Assembly (NCBI GenBank): GCA_050701635.1
Contig: JBOGDF010000112.1
Coordinates: 1-14,950, forward strand
From: WHSM01 sp050701635
GTDB taxonomy: Bacteria > Actinomycetota > Actinomycetes > Mycobacteriales > Micromonosporaceae
DNA: 14,950 bases
Direction: 5' to 3'
Part shown: positions 1 through 7,822 of the stretch, piece after piece
Position numbering within the stretch: position 1 is the first letter of the stretch
Layout: every line of letters begins with the position of its first letter
Notes under the pieces: model-generated
Told to the model about the DNA's origin: nothing
The model's database searches: none
What the model saw: the letters and a program-made list of their open reading frames with translations, nothing else
Translations under genes and position numbers: made by a program

Positions 1-308
1 CTCTCCCCGGGCGGCACCGGCCACAGCAGGTACGCCGCCGTACCCAGCACCAGCACGGCACCCGCCGCCGTCGCCGCCAGCAGCCCGGGACGTCCGTCGG
101 CGGCGTGCGCCCGGGACGTCAGGTTCAGCGGCGGTGGGGCGAGCTGGGCCGCGTCCACGGCGAGGTAGATCGCTCCCAGCAGTGTGGTGCCGGCCAGCTG
201 GGCGCCGAAGGCGCGGCACCGCCGGCACTGCCGGATGTGGTGGTCCACCCGGGACCGCTGCCGCGCCGAGAGCGCCCTGCGGGGCTCGGCGACGAGCAGG
301 TCGAGCCG
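1..308 (-). pseudogene. In-frame zinc-finger/transmembrane tail beyond the sigma-factor stop codon (partial at window edge)
   Basis: Reading on past the amber stop at 309-311 in the same minus-strand frame gives about 102 uninterrupted codons running off the window. The translation begins RLDLLVAEPRRALSARQRS and contains HHIRQCRRC, an HxxxCxxC pattern like the zf-HC2 fingers of anti-sigma factors and of sigma factors with C-terminal fingers. A hydrophobic stretch (LLAATAAGAVLVLGTAAYLL) follows near the window start and looks like a membrane segment. Frame and domain order match the known fused sigma plus zinc-finger class, so I read this as the severed C-terminal part of the 309-860 gene. There is no convincing separate start: an in-frame GTG at 246-248 lies just before the finger but lacks a ribosome site. 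Alternatives are stop readthrough or a sequencing error. Confidence 0.6.
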
Positions 309-860
309 CTAGCACCGGCCGCGCCGCCGGGCCACCAGCAGCGCCCGTACGGCGGTGCCGAGCGCGAGCCGGCTGCGGTGCACCAGGACGGCGGCGTGCG
401 CCCGCCCGACGCGCAGCACTGCGGCGATCTCGGCGGTGGACATGCCGTGCCGTACCGAGAGTTCGAGCACGGCGCGCTGCCGCGGCTCGAGCCCCTGCGC
501 GGCGGCCCACACCAGGCTGGCGGCTTCGCGCTGCTCGGCGATCTCGGACGGGCTCGCCTCCGCCGCCCGGTCCGCCAGCTCCGGCAGCTCACCGACCGGC
601 ACCGGACCGGGCCGCCGGTGCTGGTCCATCGTCCGGCGGTACGCGATCGCGTACAGCCAGGGGCGTACCGCCGCCCGGTCGCGCAGCTTCCGGAAGTCGC
701 GCCACGCCACCAGGAACGACTCCTGGACGATGTCCTCGGCCAGGTGGCGGTCGCCGATCTGCCTGGTCACGAACCCGGTCAGCGCCGCCGCATGCTGGTC
801 GTAGAGCCGTTCGAACCTGGCTCGATCGACCGGATCGACCGCCGGCGACTTCGTCCGCAC
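309..860 (-). CDS. ECF-type RNA polymerase sigma factor, ending at an amber stop
   Basis: The 183-residue product directs RNA polymerase to a specific promoter set. Region 2 spans about residues 14-81, with DIVQESFLVAW and the PWLYAIAYR block typical of sigma-70 region 2. Region 4 spans about 117-165, with the HTH around MSTAEIAAVLRVGRAHAAVLV. The start is GTG at 858-860, chosen because GGAGG (868-872, read on the minus strand) lies 7 nt upstream. A candidate ECF-type promoter at 918-944 would make the gene autoregulated. The frame stops with TAG at 309-311 but remains open beyond it into a zinc-finger and membrane tail (see 1-308), so the product may be a truncated version of a fused sigma/zinc-finger regulator. 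The sigma core itself looks complete. The identity of its regulon cannot be told from sequence. Confidence 0.9.
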   Translation of the reverse strand: MRTKSPAVDPVDRARFERLYDQHAAALTGFVTRQIGDRHLAEDIVQESFLVAWRDFRKLRDRAAVRPWLYAIAYRRTMDQHRRPGPVPVGELPELADRAAEASPSEIAEQREAASLVWAAAQGLEPRQRAVLELSVRHGMSTAEIAAVLRVGRAHAAVLVHRSRLALGTAVRALLVARRRGRC

Positions 861-917
861 CTTCGCACCTCCGGGAACTGGGTCAGCTGTTGCTTAGTCG
901 CCCAGCCCCGGCTCCGA

Positions 918-944
918 TTACGGTCAGCCTCTCAAGATTTTTCC
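918..944 (-). promoter_or_regulatory. Candidate ECF-type promoter upstream of the sigma-factor gene
   Basis: On the minus strand GGAAAA (944-939) is followed by CGTAA (922-918), with 17 nt between GGAAA and CGTAA. This resembles the GGAA...CGT architecture of ECF promoters. It lies about 60 nt upstream of the GTG start and its ribosome site, a suitable distance. Autoregulation is common in this family. The match is short and could be chance. Confidence 0.35.
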
Positions 945-960
945 GGGTACGCCTACCCGT

Positions 961-1884
961 TCACGCCGCCGGGCGGACCGGGGTGGTCCACCGCTGGTTC
1001 GCGCCGCCGTGACAGGTGTAGATGATCAGGCGGGTGCCGTCGGCGGTGGCGCCGCCCTCGACGTCGAGACACTTGCCGGAGGCGGGGTTGACGATCGTGC
1101 CGCCCTGCGCCCGCCACTGCTGGTTGGCACCACCGTGGCAGCCGTACGCGATCACCGGGCTGCCGTTCGCGGTCGCGTTGTTGGCGATGTCGAGGCAGCG
1201 GAAGTCGTTGGCCCGGATCGCGCCGTCCTGGGACAGCACCCAGGCCCGGTTCGCGCCGCCGTGGCAGCCGTACAGGACCACGCTGCTGCCGCTGACGTCG
1301 GCGCACTTGCCGGCCAGGCCGGTTGATCGGACCCAGCACCGAGTTGCCGATCGCGAGGCTGTGGCGGGCGCCGTAGCTGCCGGTGGTCACCGTTGCGCCG
1401 TTGCTGGGGAAGCCGGCGCAGCCGTTGACCTGGGTGCTGGACACCCGCGCGGTGACGGCGCCGTTGTTGCCCACCGGAAGCCCGAACCGGGCCCGGGAGT
1501 ACGGCTCCGTCTGGCACGAGGAAGGGCTGTCGCTCCACCGGTAGTACTCCACCCAGCTCACCGAGGTGGCACGCATCTGGTCACCGCCGACTCGATGCTG
1601 CCCAGCTTGAACGACGTACCGGTGGCGGTGTTGGTGACCGTCATCCCCCACCAGCCGCTGCCCTCCGACCGGTAGTGGAACCGGTACGTCTGCCCCGCCG
1701 TCCAGCGGTGCCAGATCCGGCAGCTCATCCCCTCCCCCTCGCCACCGAACCGGTCGCACCAGCTGCCCGCCGAGCCGGCTCGCGCCTCGGTCACGTCCCA
1801 CACCGAGAACAGGAACAGGTTGGTGTCCGAGCGGCCGTTGGTCTGCATGCCGGCGTACCCGCCGCGGCCGTTGGTCCAGCTAGG
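961..1884 (-). pseudogene. Decayed DUF3472-like secreted protein with ricin-B lectin domain: 5'-truncated, two frameshifts
   Basis: The coding text is spread over two frames. From about 1878 down to about 1595 one frame reads WTNGRGGYAGMQTNGRSD and then a beta-sandwich resembling DUF3472. The next frame carries QMRATSVSWVEYYRWSD onward to about 1324. The first frame then resumes with GKCADVSG and a three-lobed ricin-B domain (repeats ending NRAW, NQQW, NQRW) up to TGA at 961-963. One missing base near 1594 restores LGSIRVGGDQ, and one extra base at 1323-1324 explains the second switch, so the two shifts cancel. No signal peptide or N-terminal domain is present: recognisable text begins right where the upstream XRE gene ends (stop at 1880-1882). 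In homologues known to me a secretion signal and further N-terminal sequence would be expected. Truncation plus two indels argue for decay rather than sequencing error alone. Confidence 0.8.
996..1272 (-). repeat. Three 126-bp-spaced repeats encoding ricin-B subdomains
   Basis: Near-identical blocks start at about 996, 1122 and 1248, exactly 126 bp (42 codons) apart. Each encodes the Y-x-C-HGGAN-x-x-W end of a beta-trefoil lobe. The HGGAN core is identical in all three lobes, and the DNA differs at only a few positions, which suggests recent internal duplication or gene conversion within the lectin domain. Confidence 0.8.
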
Positions 1885-2776
1885 TCCACTCCCACCGGAT
1901 CCCGTAGATGCCCGGCAAGGGGTCCATCACGACGAGCTGGTACGCCGATCCCCCGGTGCCGTTGCCGCACACCTCGATCGGCTCCGGGGGCAGCCCGATC
2001 GCCGCCTGGCGGTAGCCGCTGCAGCGCGCCGGCCGGCGGGCGGGATCGAAGTTGACCAGCAGCGACACCTCGCGCGCCCCCTGCTGAATCCGCAGAAAGT
2101 GCTGGTTGTCAGCCTGACCCGGCGGCAGGCAGACGGTGTACTCCACGACGGCGAGCTGCCCCGGCTCCAGCAGCGGGTCCAGCACCAGGTCGAACGCGCA
2201 CAACGACGCGGCGAGGTCGACCCGGAACCGGCGCAACCGGCAACCCTCGCACATCACCACGCGTGGCGGCTGCGGCAGCGACTGACAGCTCATCAGGGCG
2301 ATCAGCCGATCGGCTCCGGTACGCCCCGCCTGGATCAGTTGGCGTACCCGGTACTCCCGCTCGTGGCCGTTCGCGTCGACCCGCAGCCGCACCTGCCGGC
2401 AGATCCGGGCCGGGCGGTAGAGCTCCTCCGGAGTGGCGTCCAGCTTCGCGAGCACCCGGCTGACCGCCTCCGGAACACTCCACATCCGCTGGTACGGCAT
2501 CAGCCGGCCCTCCGAGGCCCGCCAGCGTCCGCGCGGGCGCCGCGGTGGCAGCAGCCCGACCAGCGAGCCCGCCGGCACCCGCAGCACGTCCTCCAGATTC
2601 GTCAGCGCCGCGATCGAACGCTTCCGCTCGGGGTGGTTCGTGCCGGTCTGCCAGTTGCACAGGGTGCTGCTGCTGACCGGCGTACCGCAGCGGTGCAACT
2701 CTTCCGCCAGAGCGCCCAGACTCAGACCGCTGACGGCGATCGCCGACTGTAGCGCCGTACTGAACGAGTTCTCCAT
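1880..2776 (-). CDS. XRE-type helix-turn-helix regulator with large C-terminal domain
   Basis: This 298-residue protein has an N-terminal HTH at about residues 16-66 (LGALAEELHRCG, then SSSTLCNWQTGTNHPERKRS), followed by a long domain I cannot name. The C-terminal part contains a CEGC pair near the middle and ends in RWEWT. The overall plan resembles the actinobacterial family of XRE regulators with a C-terminal sensor-like domain, but the ligand is unknown. The start is ATG at 2774-2776; upstream only a weak GAGCAG-like ribosome site is visible, and the preceding phosphoesterase gene ends 24 nt away, so it is probably translated from a shared transcript. It sits directly after two secreted-enzyme genes and may control them. 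Its stop codon coincides with the truncated end of the downstream lectin pseudogene. Confidence 0.8.
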   Translation of the reverse strand: MENSFSTALQSAIAVSGLSLGALAEELHRCGTPVSSSTLCNWQTGTNHPERKRSIAALTNLEDVLRVPAGSLVGLLPPRRPRGRWRASEGRLMPYQRMWSVPEAVSRVLAKLDATPEELYRPARICRQVRLRVDANGHEREYRVRQLIQAGRTGADRLIALMSCQSLPQPPRVVMCEGCRLRRFRVDLAASLCAFDLVLDPLLEPGQLAVVEYTVCLPPGQADNQHFLRIQQGAREVSLLVNFDPARRPARCSGYRQAAIGLPPEPIEVCGNGTGGSAYQLVVMDPLPGIYGIRWEWT

Positions 2777-2800
2777 CGCGCTGATCCACTGCTCGAGGGG

Positions 2801-4615
2801 TCACATCTGGTACGTGGAGACAACTGCCGCGTGGTCGGACGGCCAGGCGTTGCCGGTGTGGTTCGGGTACGGCGTGGGTGCGCCGTACACGACGGCGGCG
2901 GAGCCGGTCGGGGTCACCGGGCCGATGCCGTAGATGAAGTCGATCCGGTCCTGGGGTTCCGGTACGCCGGTACCGCCGTCGTGGCGCGGGTAGACCGGTG
3001 ACCAGGTGTTGCCCGGGTCGGTGACGGGGCTGGGGCGGATCACCCGGTACGAGTCGACCAGCCCGGTGTTCTCCACGGCGTTGGACACGGGCCAGTCGAC
3101 GGCGTAGTCGCAGTGCTGGTCCTTCGCGGCATCGATCCAGTCCCGGTGCGACGGGGCGTTGAAGTCGCCGGTGAGGAACACCGCCGGGCCGCCGGCCTTC
3201 GCCGCGTCGAGCGCCGGCTTCATCGCCGAGAGGATGGCGTTGATCTGCGGCAACCGGCCGGAGCTGGTCTCCCGGGCGATGATCTGCTGGTTGGTCATGT
3301 TGTCGAAGCAGGCGTCGTACGGGCCGTACGGGGTGTACGCCAGGTGCACCGTCCAGAACACGACGTCGCGGTCGCCGAGGCGGACCTTCGCCCCGAGCCC
3401 CGCCGTGTCGGGGGTGTAGGACTCCACGATCGGGTAGCGGGAGAGCACCGCGCTGTCGCCCTTGCGGGTGGCGTACCAGCCGGTACGCGCCACCAGGTGG
3501 TCGATGTGGGAGCCGTTGATCTCGGTCATCCCGACGACGTCCACACCGGAGCCGAGCAGGAAGCCGACCCCCTTGGACACCCCGTCGGTGACCCTGGTCC
3601 CGGCGTGCCAGGTGTTGAACGACCCCATCCGGGACTGCGGCACCAACCTGTCCGCGAACCCCCGGACCACGACCGAGACCGAGCCCCGGGTGGTACGCCC
3701 CGCGGCATCCGTGGCGTCCACCGTCAGCGTCGCCGCGCCGACGTCCGACCCGGACGGCAGCCCGCGTACGCCGCCGTCGCCATCGATCGTCAGCCACGAA
3801 GGGCCGCTCGCCTTGCGGTAGCGGATCGCGCCGCCGTCGGGGTCCACCACCACAGCGGCGAGCGAGCCGAGGTAGCCGGCGCCGGCGCGCGCCTGCGGCA
3901 GGCTCAGCGAGCTGGCCAGGAACCGGGGTGGCGCGGTGTCGGCGCCGACGATCCGGAACCTCACCGGGGTGGCGAGCGAGGCGTACCCGTCGTTGTGGAG
4001 GTAGTAGGCGACGTACGCCCCCGGCGCCAGCCCGGTGGTGGACAGGGTCACCGATCCGCTGCCGCCCGGGGCGTACCTCCACGCGGTGGCCGCGCCGCGG
4101 CTGGCGCCGTCCACCGGCGCGTTGCCCGGGTCGGTGTAGACACCCACCCAGTTCTGGTCGTCCGGGCGGTCCGTACGGTAGGCCGCCGTCACCGCCGTAC
4201 CGGCCGGATACTCCGTACGGTCCAGCGCCAGGCTGTTCGCGCCGCCGGGCGGGATCCGGAACCGGTACGGGGCGGCCAGCCCGGTCGCGTACCCGCCGTC
4301 GTAGAGGAAGAACGCCACGTACCGTCCCGGCGCCAGCCCGGTCGCCGCGAGGGTGACCGTGCCGGACGCGCTGGGGGCGTACGCCCAGCGCAGCGACGCC
4401 TTCGTGTAGCTGCCGCCGACGGGCCCGCCGGGATCGGGATAGACCCCGATCCAGTTCTCCGCGTCGGTACGGTCGGTGCCGTAGCTGGCCTCGATCGAGG
4501 TGGCCGAGGCGGTCACCGACAGCGTCCCCGTCGCGGCTCGCGCCGGCAGCGCGGTCAGCGCCAGCCCCGCCACCACCGCGCACGCCAGCGCGGCGTAGGC
4601 GATCCTTCGTCTCAT
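2801..4615 (-). CDS. Secreted endonuclease/exonuclease/phosphatase-family enzyme with tandem N-terminal beta domains
   Basis: The 604-residue product is exported: residues 1-27 form a signal peptide (RRR, hydrophobic core, ARA cleavage site). Two tandem domains of about 95 residues follow (about 30-122 and 128-223), each with NW(I/V)GVY and GLAPGxYVA(F/Y)xLxxxGYA motifs. An Ig/cadherin-like domain comes next (about 229-318). The catalytic DNase I-like domain fills about 327-604 with the expected metal and catalytic residues: N334 (FNTW), E365 (TEI), H424 (HLAY), D484/N486 (GDFN), D556/D559 (DRIDF) and D594/H595 (SDH). The substrate could be extracellular nucleic acid, a phospholipid or another phosphodiester. 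The start ATG at 4613-4615 has GGGGAGG 5 nt upstream. It lies 48 nt after the GH31 gene and 24 nt before the XRE gene, consistent with one operon. Confidence 0.9.
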   Translation of the reverse strand: MRRRIAYAALACAVVAGLALTALPARAATGTLSVTASATSIEASYGTDRTDAENWIGVYPDPGGPVGGSYTKASLRWAYAPSASGTVTLAATGLAPGRYVAFFLYDGGYATGLAAPYRFRIPPGGANSLALDRTEYPAGTAVTAAYRTDRPDDQNWVGVYTDPGNAPVDGASRGAATAWRYAPGGSGSVTLSTTGLAPGAYVAYYLHNDGYASLATPVRFRIVGADTAPPRFLASSLSLPQARAGAGYLGSLAAVVVDPDGGAIRYRKASGPSWLTIDGDGGVRGLPSGSDVGAATLTVDATDAAGRTTRGSVSVVVRGFADRLVPQSRMGSFNTWHAGTRVTDGVSKGVGFLLGSGVDVVGMTEINGSHIDHLVARTGWYATRKGDSAVLSRYPIVESYTPDTAGLGAKVRLGDRDVVFWTVHLAYTPYGPYDACFDNMTNQQIIARETSSGRLPQINAILSAMKPALDAAKAGGPAVFLTGDFNAPSHRDWIDAAKDQHCDYAVDWPVSNAVENTGLVDSYRVIRPSPVTDPGNTWSPVYPRHDGGTGVPEPQDRIDFIYGIGPVTPTGSAAVVYGAPTPYPNHTGNAWPSDHAAVVSTYQM

Positions 4616-4663
4616 TGCGCCCTCCCCAGGACCTGACTCTTGTGAGTGTGTCAGCCGCGCGAG

Positions 4664-7600
4664 CTACGTGACTCGGCTCCAGCGTTGGGCCGTGCTGCCG
4701 TTGCAGGCGGCGAGCTGCAGCGTGGTGCCGTTGGCGGTGCCGCCGCCGGTGGGCGCCAGGCAGGTGCCAGCGCCCGCGATGGCCAGCACGCCGTCCGGTT
4801 TCGCGGTCCAGCGCTGGCCGGGCGAGCCGTCGCACGGGTTGATCACGACGGCGGTGCCGGCGGCGGTGGCGTCGCCCTGGGTATCGAGACACACCCCGTT
4901 CAGCCCGGTCACGGTGCCGTTGTTCTGTACGGTCCACAGCTGGTTCGCGGAGCCGGCGCAGGTGTAGAGGATCAGCTGCGCCCCCGGCGTGGTGTCGCTG
5001 TACGGGATGTCGGCGCACCGGTTGGCGGCGGCGTTGACCAGCTTCGTCGCCACCGGCCGGCCCAGCGCGGTGAGCTCCGCCGCCGAGGTCCACGGCCCGC
5101 CGTTCACCTCGCTCAGGGCGCGTAGTCGCAGGTAGCGGGCGGTACGGGCGGCGAAGCTGACCGACTTCTCGGCGCCGTCGTTGGCGAAGGTGCCGGTGGC
5201 GACCGGCGTACCCCAGCTGGTGGTGTCGTTGCTGAGGTAGACCTCGTACCGGCCGATCCGGCCGTTGGTACCGCCGTCCTGGCGTGGCAGGTAGCGCAGA
5301 CCGTCCACACTGTACGGTCCGCCCAGGTCGAGCTGGATCTCGTGCGGCAGCGGGTCGTTGCCGCCGGACCACTTGGTGTGCCAGATCGTGCTCGGGTTGC
5401 CGTCGAAGGCGTTGCTCGCGGCCCCGTTCTCGCCGGTGGTCTCCTGGCTGTCGGCGTACACCAGCTTCCATCCGGTCTTCGGCAGCGCGGTGCTGGTGGA
5501 GGGGATCGGGCCGGCGGCCGGCAGGGTGGCGCCGGTGAGCTTGACGGTGAACGCGGCGCTGGTCGACTGGCTGCCGACCTTCACGTGCGCGACGCCGCTG
5601 CGCTCCGCCGGGTCGAAGAACCAGCCGGTGCTCGCCGCGTCGTACGCCGCCCGGGTGTCGTGCCGGGTCAGCGCGGTGCCGCCGAGGCTCACGGTGGACG
5701 GGGCGCCGGAGACGTGGACGTCGAAGTCGTACCCCCGGCTGGCGAGCTTGCCGGTGTAGCTGCCGTTGCTGGCGCCGACGGTGATCGTGACGTCGCCGGT
5801 GCCGCTCGCGGGGGCGGTGACGTCGACCTTCTGCTTGGCGTACGCGCCCGCGGCGTGCGCCCGGGTCAGCCCGTCGTCCTCGTACAGCGTGAAGGTCGAG
5901 GTGCCGCGCGGGTGGATGTCGTACGTGATCGGGGTCTTCGGCTTCTCCCGGTGGTGGTTCATCTGCGGCCACATCGGCACGATCGAGCCGCCCTTGACGA
6001 ACAGCGGCAGCGTGTCCAGCGGGGCGGCGTACCCGTTGAGGGTCCCCGGCCCCTGGTACGTCTTCCCGGTCCAGTAGTCGGTCCAGGTGCCGGCGGGCAG
6101 GTAGATGCCGTCGCGGACGCTGGTGTCGGAGGTGACCGGCGCGACCAGGAACGCGTCGCCGGCCATGAACTGCTGGCTGGTCGTGTTGTCGCGCGCCACC
6201 GGGTCGTTCGGGTACTCCAGCACCATCGCCCGGGTGGTCGGGGTGCCGGTCTCGTGGGCGTGGCGGCTCATCGTGTAGAAGTACGGCATCAGCCGCATCT
6301 TCAACTTCAGGTACTTCCGGTTGACCGACAGCGTCGGGTCGGCGTACCGCCAGGGCTGCTTGTCGTTGTAGCCGGTGGTCGGGTTGACCGCGCCCCAGCC
6401 GGACATCGTCATGAACGCCGGCGTGAACGCCTTCCACTGCAGGTCCCGGGTGTAGGTCTTCGGGCTCCCGGAGAAGATGCCGTCGATGTCGCCGGCGGCG
6501 TAGTTCAGCCCGGACAGCCCGGCCCCGGCGATAGCCGGCACGTGCCAGCGCATGTCCGCCCAGGTGCCGTACGTGTCGCCGCTCCACACCACGGCGTTGC
6601 GCTGGGTGCCGGCCCAGCCGTCGACGGTCCAGACGAACCGGCGCGCGTCGCTGTTGTTCTCGATCCCGTCGACCGCCTGCTGTACGCCGTCGAACGCGTA
6701 CTTGTAGCCGCCGCCGATCCACGCCACGTCGGTCTTCACACCGCGGGTGCCGTACGTGCCGACCTCGGTGCCGATGTTCGACAGCCCGGTCGAGGTCCAC
6801 AGCCCGGTGTAGAAGCCGCGCTGGTGCAGCTGCGCCACGGTGGACTGCAGGTCTTCGTAGTTGCAGCCGTAGCCGTCGTTGGGCAGGAACCAACCCGACG
6901 GCATGTCCTTGGTACGCGCCTCGTCGGCGTAGGTGATGACGTCGGGCGTCTTCAGGTGCCCGGCCCGGCCCCGTGGCCCCACGTCGGGGTCGGTGTCGTA
7001 CGTGCTCCAGCAGTCGGCGTTGCCCAGCTCGAAGCCCCAGATCGGCGCCAGGAACGGCTTGCCGGTGACGTCGGTGTAGCGGTGGAGCACCTGCTTCGGG
7101 GTGTCGCCGACGAAGTAGAACGCGTCGAACCGGGACTCGTTGTGGCTCAGCGCGGTGGTGTTGAAGAAGTCGTACCGGCCCGGTGCCCAGGTGTTGCGTA
7201 CGACGCCGTACCCGGCGGTGGACAGGTAGTACGGCGCCGGAGAGGCGTTGGTGCCCTCCCGCCACTGGTTGTCCTTCGCCACCGGCACCGACAGGTCCCG
7301 CAGCGCCCACGCCCCGAGCCGGAACCCGGTGCCGTAGAACTGCTCGTCGGCGCCGCGCGCCAACTGCTGCTTCGCGGTGGCGGTGTCCCAGCTCAGCGGC
7401 GCCGCCTCGCGCCAGATCGGGGTCGCGTTGTCGGTGCGGTAGAGCTCGAACCGCAGCGGCGCCTTGTAGACCCGTAGCACCGCCGCGCTGCTGTCGATCC
7501 GGTAGTAGGACCCGGCATCCGACGAGCTGGTCGCCACCGCGCCGAAGTCCTGGTTGATCGCGATCTGCCGGCCGGCGGGATCGGTGAACGACCCGTTCGG

Positions 7601-7822
7601 CGCCAGCCAGATCCGGAACACGTCCGGCTTCAGCCAGATCACCCGCAGCGTCGGCGTACCCGCCGAAATCGTGTACGTGTTGCCGCTCTTGCTGAAACCG
7701 GTGAGGTTCCCGAGCGTGGCCGCATGGGCGGCCTGCTCGGGAAGCAGCGGGAGGATCGCCACCGCGAGCACCAGCGGCAACGCGTACAGCCAGCGGCGAC
7801 GCCGGGGGGAAAGCTGAATCAT
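4664..7822 (-). CDS. Secreted GH31 glycoside hydrolase/transglycosidase with DUF5110-like, CBM32-like and ricin-B-like modules
   Basis: The 1052-residue protein starts with a signal peptide (four arginines, hydrophobic core, cleavage near AHA at 32-34). A GH31 N-terminal beta domain and a catalytic barrel follow. The likely nucleophile is D365 in GVKTDVAW and the likely acid/base is D416 in WSGD, preceded by R408, matching the family R-x4-WSGD pattern. C-terminal beta domains extend to about 760. A discoidin/CBM32-like domain (about 785-922, including NAFDGNPSTIWHTKW) and a ricin-B trefoil (about 925-1052, QLW/QRW/QRW) would bind glycans. GH31 covers alpha-glucosidase, alpha-glucosyltransferase, alpha-galactosidase and alpha-N-acetylgalactosaminidase activities. 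The KTDVAW and DGWAGTQR motifs recall transferase-type and amino-sugar-active members, but specificity is not decidable here. The ATG at 7820-7822 has a GGAAAGG-like site 10 nt upstream. It is the first gene of the minus-strand run. Confidence 0.92.
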   Translation of the reverse strand: MIQLSPRRRRWLYALPLVLAVAILPLLPEQAAHAATLGNLTGFSKSGNTYTISAGTPTLRVIWLKPDVFRIWLAPNGSFTDPAGRQIAINQDFGAVATSSSDAGSYYRIDSSAAVLRVYKAPLRFELYRTDNATPIWREAAPLSWDTATAKQQLARGADEQFYGTGFRLGAWALRDLSVPVAKDNQWREGTNASPAPYYLSTAGYGVVRNTWAPGRYDFFNTTALSHNESRFDAFYFVGDTPKQVLHRYTDVTGKPFLAPIWGFELGNADCWSTYDTDPDVGPRGRAGHLKTPDVITYADEARTKDMPSGWFLPNDGYGCNYEDLQSTVAQLHQRGFYTGLWTSTGLSNIGTEVGTYGTRGVKTDVAWIGGGYKYAFDGVQQAVDGIENNSDARRFVWTVDGWAGTQRNAVVWSGDTYGTWADMRWHVPAIAGAGLSGLNYAAGDIDGIFSGSPKTYTRDLQWKAFTPAFMTMSGWGAVNPTTGYNDKQPWRYADPTLSVNRKYLKLKMRLMPYFYTMSRHAHETGTPTTRAMVLEYPNDPVARDNTTSQQFMAGDAFLVAPVTSDTSVRDGIYLPAGTWTDYWTGKTYQGPGTLNGYAAPLDTLPLFVKGGSIVPMWPQMNHHREKPKTPITYDIHPRGTSTFTLYEDDGLTRAHAAGAYAKQKVDVTAPASGTGDVTITVGASNGSYTGKLASRGYDFDVHVSGAPSTVSLGGTALTRHDTRAAYDAASTGWFFDPAERSGVAHVKVGSQSTSAAFTVKLTGATLPAAGPIPSTSTALPKTGWKLVYADSQETTGENGAASNAFDGNPSTIWHTKWSGGNDPLPHEIQLDLGGPYSVDGLRYLPRQDGGTNGRIGRYEVYLSNDTTSWGTPVATGTFANDGAEKSVSFAARTARYLRLRALSEVNGGPWTSAAELTALGRPVATKLVNAAANRCADIPYSDTTPGAQLILYTCAGSANQLWTVQNNGTVTGLNGVCLDTQGDATAAGTAVVINPCDGSPGQRWTAKPDGVLAIAGAGTCLAPTGGGTANGTTLQLAACNGSTAQRWSRVT

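Noticed and set aside
105..1025. Long plus-strand open frames opposite the sigma factor and lectin pseudogene
   Set aside because: Arg/Pro/Gly-rich translations without domains, antisense to recognised coding sequence.
4633..4654. Hairpin CTGAC...GTCAG between the GH31 and phosphoesterase genes as a terminator
   Set aside because: Only 5 bp, with competing inner pairings and directly before a good ribosome site; readthrough into the next gene is more likely.
5342..7477. 711-codon plus-strand open frame opposite the GH31 gene
   Set aside because: Val/Arg/Gly-rich shadow with no motifs; the GH31 frame carries catalytic residues throughout.
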